A stretch of 64,000 nucleotides of DNA from NCBI GenBank assembly GCA_014138725.1, contig JACJID010000003.1:620001-684000 (forward strand), given 5' to 3'. The notes beneath the pieces were generated by a model that was not told the origin of the DNA, ran no database searches, and saw only the letters and a program-made list of their open reading frames with translations. The position numbers and the translations under genes are program-made. The stretch is from Kutzneria viridogrisea. GTDB lineage: Bacteria > Actinomycetota > Actinomycetes > Mycobacteriales > Pseudonocardiaceae. Positions 17,840 to 25,453 of the stretch are shown here, one piece after another (position 1 is the stretch's first letter; every line of letters starts with the position of its first letter).

Positions 17840-18523
17840 TTACCCGTCGACGACCAGTTCCACGACCTCGTCCAGGCTTGTCACGTGTTCATGGTCGCCC
17901 GCGGGATCGGGACAGTTGTTGAGCGGAACGAAGTGCAGTGGACGCAGACCGGCCCGCCGCGCCCCGTCCACGTCGATACGAGCCGTGTCGCCGACATAAA
18001 CCGTTCCCGTGGCCGGTACCCCCATCGCGTCGAGTGCGATCCGGAAAATCTCCGGATCGGGTTTCTCAACGCCGACGGCTCCGGAGTCGACGATGGTCTC
18101 GACGCGACACAGCGGTCCGTCTCCTACCTGGCAGACGCCCCCGCCCGCGAGCATGCCAGCGACCGTTCCCGTCGAATTGGACACGATTCCGACCGACACT
18201 CCGGTGGCGACGAGCCGGCGCAAGCCTCGCACAGCGCCGAGGGCGACCCGCGTCCAGTCAAATCCGGTGAAGACCCTCGTCATGTTCGCGACCACGTCAT
18301 TCTCGTATTCGGCCGGAACACCGAGAGACCGAGCGTACGTGCGACGATATACGTCACGATCGAAATACCCTATGGCGTCCGTCGCAGCAACGGCGAGATA
18401 GTGCGCCCGATCGAACTCGACGGCCGCCGGCCGACCGAAAATCCCTACGATCGCCCTGCTCATGATGGCCGGGTTCGGCATCAACAACACGCCGCCCACG
18501 TCGAGCAACACCGCACTGTTCAC
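17840..18523 (-). CDS. HAD-superfamily hydrolase
   Basis: 227 residues with motif I near the N-terminus (VLLDVGGVLL, the Asp nucleophile), motif II VSNS, motif III Lys in VEKPDPEIF and motif IV YVGDTARIDVDGARRAG. The second motif-I Asp is replaced by Gly (DVGGV), a pattern common in HAD dehalogenase/phosphatase-like members, so activity may differ from a classic phosphatase. GTG 18523 has AGGGGGA just upstream. It diverges from the operon beginning at 18763 and belongs to the island. Confidence 0.75.
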   Translation of the reverse strand: MNSAVLLDVGGVLLMPNPAIMSRAIVGIFGRPAAVEFDRAHYLAVAATDAIGYFDRDVYRRTYARSLGVPAEYENDVVANMTRVFTGFDWTRVALGAVRGLRRLVATGVSVGIVSNSTGTVAGMLAGGGVCQVGDGPLCRVETIVDSGAVGVEKPDPEIFRIALDAMGVPATGTVYVGDTARIDVDGARRAGLRPLHFVPLNNCPDPAGDHEHVTSLDEVVELVVDG

Positions 18524-18762
18524 TTATCCCCCTATAGTCGCCGAGTGTAGCGCAACGCGACGAACTATAGACACACCGTGACCCGCTTGCTAGCCTGGAC
18601 AACGTTGCAACTACCCAGGGGGGGTGTTGGCGTACTGACGTCAGATGTCGTCCGAGCGTCCCAGCTTCTCACAGGTCGCGGCTGTGGGCCGCCATTTTTG
18701 CCGCCCACAGTACGCCATTCAGGCGAATCGTCGATTTGACAATTTTTTGGGGGGTCAAAATC

Positions 18763-19494
18763 GTGGAGCACAAGCTCGCGCCCATCGCGGCCGACGGCTC
18801 TGGGGAACTCATCGACGAGCATCTGATCGAAAAACTACGTATCGACTACTACTTCGACATCGACCGACTGCCCTTCAAGGAGCTGTTCGCGGGTCTGGAG
18901 ACCGTCCTGGAGATCAAGCCGGCGCTCGTGGACTGGCTGGACTCGGTGGCCCGCAGGGACGTGCGCGGTGACGTACACCCCCGGGCCTTCGTCGAGGGCG
19001 ACGTCGTGGTGGAGGAGGGCGCCCAGATCGAGGCCGGGGCGTACGTCGAGGGTCCCGCGGTGATCTGCGCGGGTGCGGTCCTGCGGTCCAACGCCTGCAT
19101 CCGCGACCACGTGGTGATCGGGCCGCGCAGCAAGATCGGCCACTGCACCGAATTGACCAGGTCGGTGCTGATGGCCGACTCCATGGCCACCCACATGGCG
19201 TTCATCGGCGACTCCGTGATCGGCAACAACGTGAACATCGGGAGCTCCTGCGTGACGACCAACCTCCGGGTCGACCGGCCTGTACGGGAACCGGCGACCG
19301 CCGAGATCGTGCTATCCATAGAGGGCTGGACCGTGCCGACGAGGCAGACGAAGTTCGGCGCCATCATCGGGGACCGGACCCAGCTACCCGCGCTGATCTC
19401 CACCTCGCCCGGCACGCTGATCGGTCCGGGAACCATCGTCATGCCACGCGGTCAGCTCGGTGGCGTGCTCCCGGCCGGCACCCGGGTCAGGTGA
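18763..19494 (+). CDS. GlmU-C-like hexapeptide-repeat acyltransferase/nucleotidyltransferase homolog
   Basis: 243 residues. From about residue 66 the sequence is a left-handed parallel beta-helix (VHPRAFVEGDVVVEEGAQIE, AGAVLRSNACIRDHVVIGPR, SVIGNNVNIGSSCV), as in the C-terminal half of GlmU and related sugar-1-phosphate enzymes; a catalytic N-terminal Rossmann domain is absent. GTG 18763 follows TGGGGGG by 8 bases; a TTG at 18736 is the alternative. It is the first gene of an overlapping operon with MurA and MurB paralogs, so acetylation of glucosamine-1-phosphate or a related sugar is plausible, not shown. Confidence 0.65.
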   Translation: MEHKLAPIAADGSGELIDEHLIEKLRIDYYFDIDRLPFKELFAGLETVLEIKPALVDWLDSVARRDVRGDVHPRAFVEGDVVVEEGAQIEAGAYVEGPAVICAGAVLRSNACIRDHVVIGPRSKIGHCTELTRSVLMADSMATHMAFIGDSVIGNNVNIGSSCVTTNLRVDRPVREPATAEIVLSIEGWTVPTRQTKFGAIIGDRTQLPALISTSPGTLIGPGTIVMPRGQLGGVLPAGTRVR

Positions 19495-20795
19495 GCGCGC
19501 GGATGAGCCGTCTCGTTGTGACCGGAGGCCACCCGCTCGTGGGCACCTGCCCGGTCCAGGGTTCCAAGAACGTCGCACTGCACCTGTACGCGGCCGCGCT
19601 GCTGATGCGTGGACCGGTCACGATCCACAACGCCCCCGCGATCACCGACACCGCGGTGTGCGTGGAAATCGCGACGCACCTCGGTGCGCAGGCTGGTTAC
19701 GTGGGCACGGACTTCCATGTCACCCCGCCGGCTCGGCTGGGTGACAGCATCCCGGCCGAGTTGGGGCGCCGCATCCGGCCGACCGCGTGTTTCGGTGCCG
19801 CGGTCCTCGCCAGCACCGGACGGATCTGGTTCCCGCTGCCGGGCGGCGACGCGTTCTGCGATCGGCCCATCGGGCTGCACCTGACCGCGATGGCCAACGC
19901 CGGCGCCACCGTCGAAAACCGCCACGGCGGCGTCGACGTGCGGCTGACGGACGCGCGGCCCAAGGCGTTCAGCATGTCACTGAACACCCCGTTCGGCCCG
20001 AGTCTTGGTGCGACCGTGACAGCTCTGTTCATGGCCGTGCGCGCGAACGGCACCTCCGTGCTCGAGGACATCAGCGTCGAGCCGGAAGTGCTGCACACCG
20101 TCGACTTCCTCAACAGCGCCGGGGCCAGGATCGAGCTGTTGCCCGGCAACCGCGCGGAGATCACCGGTGTCGACGAGCTCGGCCACGCCGACTGCACGGT
20201 GCCCGCCGACCGTCTCGAGGTCGGCACGATCGCCATCGCGGCGGCGATCACCGGCGGGCAGGTGCTGCTGACCGACACCAGGCGCGCCGACCTGACACCC
20301 GGCTTCCTGGACTGCGTCGAGGCCATCGGCATGGTGCTGCACGACCAGCCGGACGGCCTGTTCGTCCGGATGGACGACGAGATCCGGCCCGGCGAGGTCG
20401 TCACCGGACCGCACCCGGAGTTCCCGACGGACCTACAGCCGCAGGCGACGACCTTGCTCACCCAGGCCAACGGCACCAGCCAGGTGGTCGAGCGGGTGTA
20501 CCAGCAGCGCGCCACCCACACGCCGGGGCTGCGGGCGTTCGGCGCGGACATTGAGCAGGAGGGCAACCGGCTGAAGATCTCCGGACCCACCGCGTTCACG
20601 GCAGCGGACGTGGAGGGCAACGACATCCGCTGCGTCACCGCGCTGGTGCTGGCCGCGCTCGCCGCGCGGGGCGAGTCCCGCATCGCCGGCCTCTACCACC
20701 TCGCCCGCGGGTACGGCGCGCTTGTGCCGAAGCTGATCGCGCTCGGCGCCGAGATCACCTTCGTGGAGAACGACCCTGGAATGATTGCCCCATGA
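19491..20795 (+). CDS. MurA-like UDP-GlcNAc enolpyruvyl transferase paralog
   Basis: 434 residues of the EPT fold. Key features are intact: VQGSKNVALHL (Lys22-Asn23), PGGDAFCDRP with Asp in place of Cys115, TDLQPQ (Asp305) and LARGYG (Arg397). Asp at the Cys115 site is normal in many actinobacteria and predicts fosfomycin insensitivity. It should transfer enolpyruvate from PEP to a UDP-sugar. The GTG start overlaps the upstream stop by four bases; ATG 19503 is the alternative. Being inside an accessory operon, it is probably a second copy beside the housekeeping murA, which is not in this window. Confidence 0.8.
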   Translation: MSARMSRLVVTGGHPLVGTCPVQGSKNVALHLYAAALLMRGPVTIHNAPAITDTAVCVEIATHLGAQAGYVGTDFHVTPPARLGDSIPAELGRRIRPTACFGAAVLASTGRIWFPLPGGDAFCDRPIGLHLTAMANAGATVENRHGGVDVRLTDARPKAFSMSLNTPFGPSLGATVTALFMAVRANGTSVLEDISVEPEVLHTVDFLNSAGARIELLPGNRAEITGVDELGHADCTVPADRLEVGTIAIAAAITGGQVLLTDTRRADLTPGFLDCVEAIGMVLHDQPDGLFVRMDDEIRPGEVVTGPHPEFPTDLQPQATTLLTQANGTSQVVERVYQQRATHTPGLRAFGADIEQEGNRLKISGPTAFTAADVEGNDIRCVTALVLAALAARGESRIAGLYHLARGYGALVPKLIALGAEITFVENDPGMIAP

Positions 20796-21814
20796 GCGAA
20801 ACCTGGTCGGACCGAGCGGCGCACGCCATCGATCCGCGCGTCAAGGAGTTCGTCGCGGCCAACGCGGCCCCGGGCGCGATCGTCGTGCTCGGCGACGCCG
20901 AGCGGACCCACACGGTGGCCTACGGCACGGTGGAACCGCATCGCGCCGCGGTGCTGCCGACCGCGGCCGTGCGCTACGACCTCGCGTCACTCACCAAGGT
21001 CGTCGCCACCTGGCCGCTGGTCGGCAAAGCCGTCGCGGCCGGTCAGCTGGATCTGGACGCGCCGGTCGGCGGCTACTTCGACCTGCCGGCGCTGCCCGGG
21101 TCCGTGGTCACCACGCGGCAGATCCTCTCGCATACCAGCGGGCTTCAGGCGTCGACGCGCTTCGACCGCTATGTCGGCCCCGGCCCGGACCTGGTCGAGC
21201 GGCTGCTGTCCGAGCCGCTACAGACCGTTGCCGGCACAGAACACCGCTACATCAACCGCGGTTTCATCCTGCTGGGTCTGCTGCTGGAACGGCTGTCCGG
21301 CCAGCCGCTCGACGTGCTGGCCGAGCAGCTGTGGCGGCAGCTGGGCATGGACGCCACCTGCTACGGGCCCGTTCCAGCCGACGTGACCGTGGCACCGACG
21401 GAGATCCGGCTGCCGGGCACACGTCCGGCCTGGGGTGTGGTGCACGACGAGAACGCCGCCCTGATGGGTGGAGTCGCCGGCCACGCCGGAGTCTTCTCCA
21501 CGGCCCATGACCTGGCCCGGTACAGCCGTTGCCTGCTCGGCGTCGAGCAGGTCGACCCCGGTCTGGCCGCGTTCCTCGGCCAGAGTGCCCGTCCGCACGT
21601 CACGGATGCCGACGGCAGCCGCGGCCTTGCCTGGTTGCTGGCGGCGGACAACGAGGTTGTGTACCACCACGGGTTCACCGGTACGAGCCTGTTCCTCTCG
21701 TTGGCGCACAGGCGTTTTGCTGTGCTGCTGTCCAACGCCGTGTACAGCTCGCGGGAACGGCATGGCGTGGCCGGACTGCGCGCCGAGTTGCTCCGGGAGG
21801 TTGTCAGCCCGTGA
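20792..21814 (+). CDS. Serine hydrolase, beta-lactamase class C / DD-peptidase fold
   Basis: 340 residues. Motifs: SLTK (Ser-x-x-Lys, about residue 68), YINRG (Tyr-x-Asn), and HHGFTG near residue 291 in place of the KTG triad. No signal peptide is seen, so it probably acts in the cytoplasm, unusual for a cell-wall peptidase and more like an esterase, amidase or transacylase. The ATG overlaps the murA-like stop by four bases and the stop overlaps the murB-like start. In the proposed pathway it could hydrolyse or transfer an acyl or aminoacyl group. Confidence 0.8.
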   Translation: MSETWSDRAAHAIDPRVKEFVAANAAPGAIVVLGDAERTHTVAYGTVEPHRAAVLPTAAVRYDLASLTKVVATWPLVGKAVAAGQLDLDAPVGGYFDLPALPGSVVTTRQILSHTSGLQASTRFDRYVGPGPDLVERLLSEPLQTVAGTEHRYINRGFILLGLLLERLSGQPLDVLAEQLWRQLGMDATCYGPVPADVTVAPTEIRLPGTRPAWGVVHDENAALMGGVAGHAGVFSTAHDLARYSRCLLGVEQVDPGLAAFLGQSARPHVTDADGSRGLAWLLAADNEVVYHHGFTGTSLFLSLAHRRFAVLLSNAVYSSRERHGVAGLRAELLREVVSP

Positions 21815-22926
21815 TCAAGCAAAGTGCGCCGGCACTGGACACCGACGTACCACTGCGGCCGTTGACGACTCTCGGTGTCGGTGGGAACGCGGACCGGCTG
21901 CTGCGCGTCACCAGTGCCGACGATCTCGTCGAGTACGCGGCGGGTATGGCCGCCGACGAGCCGCCGCCGCTGCTACTGGGCCACGGCAGCAACGTCGTGG
22001 TGTCGGACAGCGGGTTCCCCGGCACGGTGGCGCTGATGTGCGGTGGCGGGATCGAGCCGCGCTCGGGTGCCGGCGACCGCGTCGAGGTCGTGGTCGATGC
22101 GGGTGAGTCGCTGGAGCGCCTGGTCCGTTTCGCCGTGGACGAGGGGCTCGCGGGCGTGGAGTGCCTCGCCGGTGTCCCCGGCACGGTCGGGGCTCTGCCG
22201 GTGCAGAACGTGGGGGCCTACGGCCAGGACGTCTCGCAGATCCTGCTGCACGCCGACGTGTTGGACTGGCGGACCGGAAGGCGCGGCCGAATGACGGCAC
22301 GTGAGTGCGAATTCGGATACCGCGACAGTCGGTTCAAGCGGGAGCCCGGCCGGTACGCGGTGCTGTCGGTGACCTTGGGGTTGCACCGCCGTGGACTCGG
22401 CGAACCCGTTGCCTACCAACAGCTCGCCGACGAACTCGGGATCGCCGTCGGCGACCGGGTGCGGCTGGCCGAGGTCGAGGCCGCCGTGCTGACCATCAGG
22501 CGGCGCAAGGGAATGGTGGTCGACCCCGCCGATCCCGACAGCCGGTCGGTCGGCTCGTTCTTCCTCAACCCCACGATCCCCCTGCCGGACTGGGACGCCT
22601 TCAGCGAACGCCTGCTCGCGGCGACCGGCCGTCGGCCGCCGCACCTCGCCGACGTCGGCGACTCGGTCCGCACCAGCGCCGGCTGGCTGATCGAACAGGC
22701 CGGATTCACCAGGGGGCAACGGTTTGGGACGGCCAGGATCTCCACCAAGCACACGCTCGCGCTGGTGGCCGAGGAGGGCACGAAGGCCTCAGACATCTGG
22801 CTGGCGGCCGGCACCATCGTGAATCGCGTGCATGACATGTGCGGCGTCCGGTTGCATCCGGAACCGCGGTTCGTCGGTCCGTTCGACGAGTACCCGACAC
22901 CGGGAGGTGACGGGCGGCATGCCTGA
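21811..22926 (+). CDS. MurB-like UDP-enolpyruvoyl-GlcNAc reductase paralog
   Basis: 371 residues with FAD-binding LLGHGSNVVVSDSGFPGTV, GVPGTVGALPVQNVGAYGQ, GYRDSRFK, catalytic Ser in GSFFLNP, and the final catalytic Glu in LHPEPRFVG. All hallmark residues of type I MurB are present, so it should reduce the enolpyruvyl ether to a lactyl ether with NADPH. GTG 21811 forms a GTGA overlap with the preceding stop. Together with the adjacent MurA paralog it gives a full UDP-GlcNAc to UDP-MurNAc pair. Confidence 0.85.
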   Translation: MIKQSAPALDTDVPLRPLTTLGVGGNADRLLRVTSADDLVEYAAGMAADEPPPLLLGHGSNVVVSDSGFPGTVALMCGGGIEPRSGAGDRVEVVVDAGESLERLVRFAVDEGLAGVECLAGVPGTVGALPVQNVGAYGQDVSQILLHADVLDWRTGRRGRMTARECEFGYRDSRFKREPGRYAVLSVTLGLHRRGLGEPVAYQQLADELGIAVGDRVRLAEVEAAVLTIRRRKGMVVDPADPDSRSVGSFFLNPTIPLPDWDAFSERLLAATGRRPPHLADVGDSVRTSAGWLIEQAGFTRGQRFGTARISTKHTLALVAEEGTKASDIWLAAGTIVNRVHDMCGVRLHPEPRFVGPFDEYPTPGGDGRHA

Positions 22927-23542
22927 CACCGCTTCCCCGATCGACCTGCCGCTGCCGCGGGAACACCTCGCCGCGCTGCTGTTCGACCTGGACGGCACGC
23001 TGATCGACACCAGGGCGATCAACAGGATCGCACTGGCCGCGGTGTTCCGACCGTTCGGGCTCGAACTGGCCACGCTGCCACGACCGCCGGAGGGCACCGC
23101 GTTCATCGACTGGGTGGCGCACCTGGTCGACAACGGGTCGCTGCCCGCCGACGTGGACACCGCGGCACTCTGGCGGCACTGCGAGCGTGAGGTGATCGAA
23201 CGGGCCACGCAGGCGCCCGCGATCGGCCCGGTCGTGGCGCTGGCCCGCTGGGCAGGCGCGTGGGCGCCCGCGGTGCCGACAGCGGTGGCGACCGGGAGCA
23301 GCCGCGTCGTCGCCGAGTCGCTGCTGGCGGCGTCCGGGCTGGACGACCTGTTCGGCGTCCTGGTGACTCGGGACGAGGTCAGCAGGGGCAAACCGGCGCC
23401 GGATCTGTTCCTGGCCGCCGCCGAACAGCTCGGCGTGGCGCCGTCGGGCTGTGTCGTGGTCGAGGACACCGACATTGGACTGTCGTCGGCGCGCAGCGCG
23501 GGAATGGCTACGCTGGACGTCAGGCCGTTCAGGGAGACCTGA
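22919..23542 (+). CDS. HAD-superfamily phosphatase (beta-phosphoglucomutase-like)
   Basis: 207 residues. LFDLDGTLIDT (motif I, residues 21-31), VATGSS (motif II), GKPAPDLFLAAAEQLGV (motif III Lys) and VVVEDTDIGLSSARSAGM (motif IV) are all intact, with a helical cap between motifs I and II, so this is subfamily IA. Likely removes phosphate from a sugar phosphate. GGGAGGTGA precedes the ATG, which overlaps the murB-like stop by eight bases. In the operon it would suit dephosphorylation of an amino-sugar 1-phosphate intermediate. Confidence 0.8.
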   Translation: MPDTASPIDLPLPREHLAALLFDLDGTLIDTRAINRIALAAVFRPFGLELATLPRPPEGTAFIDWVAHLVDNGSLPADVDTAALWRHCEREVIERATQAPAIGPVVALARWAGAWAPAVPTAVATGSSRVVAESLLAASGLDDLFGVLVTRDEVSRGKPAPDLFLAAAEQLGVAPSGCVVVEDTDIGLSSARSAGMATLDVRPFRET

Positions 23543-24825
23543 TGGGCGCGCCCGCGCTGTCCCGCCCCGACACCGACCACCGCCGGGGCATGGTGATGTG
23601 GGTGCTCGGCGCGTCGGTGTACCTCGTCGCCGTGTTCCACCGCACGAGTCTCAGCGTCGTGTCCGGTCTGGCCGAGCAACGGTTCGGGATCGGGCCGGCG
23701 GAGCTGTCCATGTTCACGGTGCAGCAACTGCTGGTCGCGGCCGGGCTGCAACTGCCGGCCGGGCTGCTGGTGGACAGGTTCGGTCCACGTCGGACACTCA
23801 CCGCCGCACTGGTGCTGATGGCCGTGGGACAGACCGGGTTCGCACTCATCGCCGACTTCCCACTCGGTCTGGTGGCCCGTGCGCTGCTGGGGTTCGGCGA
23901 CGCGTTGACCTTCGTCAGCGTCCTGCGGCTGACCACGTCGTGGTGTCGGGAGAAGCGGATCGCGCTGCTCGTGCAGTTGACCGCGGTGCTGGGCATGGCG
24001 GGCAATCTCCTGAGCACTGCCCCGCTGCACCTGCTGCTGGCCGATCTCGGTTGGACCCCGACGTTCCTCGGCACTGCCGCACTGACCGCCGTGCTGGGCT
24101 GCCTGATCTACGGCACGGTGCGGGACTCCCCCGTGCCGGTACCGGTGAGCACGCAGTCATCGGAACGGCTGCGTGGCGTGGTGGCGGACCTCGCTGCGGT
24201 GTGGCGGGTGCCCGGCACCAGGTTGGGCTTCTGGATGCACTTCACCAGCACGTTCTCGTTCATGGCGTTCTCGCTGCTGTGGGGCTTCCCGTTCCTCACA
24301 AGGGGACAGGGCATGTCCCCGGCAGCGGCCAGCCAGGTGCTCGCGCTGCTCGTCGTTGCGAACATGGTCGCCGGTCTGGTGTTCGGCCAGCTCGCGGCCA
24401 GTAGTCGACGGACACGGGTGCCGGTCAACGCTGTGACCATCGTCGTGGTCGCCGCGCTGTGGGCGGCCGTGCTGTGGTGGCCGGGGCCAGCGCCCTATCC
24501 GCTGGTGGTGGCGCTGGTCGTAGGGCTCGGGACCTGCGGTCCGGCCTCGATGCTGGGGGTGGACGTGGCCCGTACGGCCAACCCACCGGAGAAGGCCGCC
24601 ACCGCCGCGGCCACGGCGAACGTCGGCGGGTCCATCGGCGCACTGGTCGCGGTGGGGGTGGTCGGCGTCGGGCTGGCCCTGCTCGACCACCTGGCGGTAG
24701 CCACCGCGACCGCCTACACCATCGCTTTCACCGCGCAGTGGTCACTCTTCCTCGTCGGCGGCACCCAGATCGTCCGCTACTGGCGAATCACCAGGAGCGC
24801 TCGACCGACTGGCCGGCTTCCATGA
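23542..24825 (+). CDS. MFS transporter, probable metabolite exporter
   Basis: 427 residues with 12 predicted membrane helices and the loop 2-3 signature LLVDRFGPRRTL (DRFGxR). Its position as last gene of the mur-like operon, with the ATG overlapping the HAD stop (TGATG), suggests export of the pathway product or uptake of a precursor. The 3' end overlaps the convergent Nudix gene by 38 bp. Sequence does not reveal the substrate. Confidence 0.8.
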   Translation: MGAPALSRPDTDHRRGMVMWVLGASVYLVAVFHRTSLSVVSGLAEQRFGIGPAELSMFTVQQLLVAAGLQLPAGLLVDRFGPRRTLTAALVLMAVGQTGFALIADFPLGLVARALLGFGDALTFVSVLRLTTSWCREKRIALLVQLTAVLGMAGNLLSTAPLHLLLADLGWTPTFLGTAALTAVLGCLIYGTVRDSPVPVPVSTQSSERLRGVVADLAAVWRVPGTRLGFWMHFTSTFSFMAFSLLWGFPFLTRGQGMSPAAASQVLALLVVANMVAGLVFGQLAASSRRTRVPVNAVTIVVVAALWAAVLWWPGPAPYPLVVALVVGLGTCGPASMLGVDVARTANPPEKAATAAATANVGGSIGALVAVGVVGVGLALLDHLAVATATAYTIAFTAQWSLFLVGGTQIVRYWRITRSARPTGRLP

Positions 24826-25312
24826 AGGTCGTGACCCCAGCGGCCCTTGCGCGCAGCGCGCCGGTCACCCGCCGGACCAGTCGAGGTGAACAGCGGTCCG
24901 CGAGATCGTCCGGCGCGACGAATTCGATGGCCTGGAGTTCCGGGTCGCAGGGGCGAAGAGACTTCCGCAGTTCACCATCGAGGACACCGCCGTCGAAAAC
25001 AAATCCCAGCATGGCTCGACAACCAGGCTCCGGAGGCACCCAGTCGACACACAGCAACCGTCCCGATTCCAGGTCGAATCCCAGCTCCTCCCGAATCTCA
25101 CGAACACACGTCATCCAGGGGGAATCACCGGCCTCCGCGATACCTCCGGGAATTTCCCAGCCAGCCTTGTAGACCGGTTTCACGAGTAGCAGCCGGTCGT
25201 CCGAATCGAACAGCAAAGCCCCACCGGCCACCGGAAAACCCGGCAGCGTCGCATGCCAGTCGGCGGGATAGGTGGTCGAGGCCGGGTCGCCCGACGACGG
25301 TTGTCCAGGCAT
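24788..25312 (-). CDS. Nudix hydrolase
   Basis: 174 residues with a Nudix box GGIAEAGDSPWMTCVREIRE followed by ELGF; the first Glu of the consensus GX5EX7REUXEEXGU is Asp here, a tolerated change. Such enzymes split nucleoside diphosphates linked to another moiety. In the island it could release an amino-sugar 1-phosphate from a UDP-sugar or act as housecleaning. It is convergent with the MFS gene, overlapping 38 bp, and divergent from the carbamoyltransferase gene. Confidence 0.8.
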   Translation of the reverse strand: MPGQPSSGDPASTTYPADWHATLPGFPVAGGALLFDSDDRLLLVKPVYKAGWEIPGGIAEAGDSPWMTCVREIREELGFDLESGRLLCVDWVPPEPGCRAMLGFVFDGGVLDGELRKSLRPCDPELQAIEFVAPDDLADRCSPRLVRRVTGALRARAAGVTTFMEAGQSVERSW

Positions 25313-25453
25313 GACATATCCCTCTCGTCACTTCGGAGTGCATACGAAATCCGCGTACTCGGTCACCACACTACCGCACCGCGGCACGGCCCGTGACGAT
25401 ATCGCAGCGAAATGAACACCTACAGCCCAGTCGAAACAGCATCAGGGGGAACG

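Noticed and set aside
18736-18764. TTGACA at 18736 as a -35 promoter element
   Set aside because: No -10 box lies at the right spacing before the GTG at 18763; the match overlaps the ribosome-binding region, so it is probably chance.
19491-22926. This murA/murB pair as the housekeeping copies
   Set aside because: They lie in an accessory operon with a serine hydrolase, exporter and carbamoyltransferase and outside any division/cell wall cluster; a second set elsewhere is expected but not visible here.
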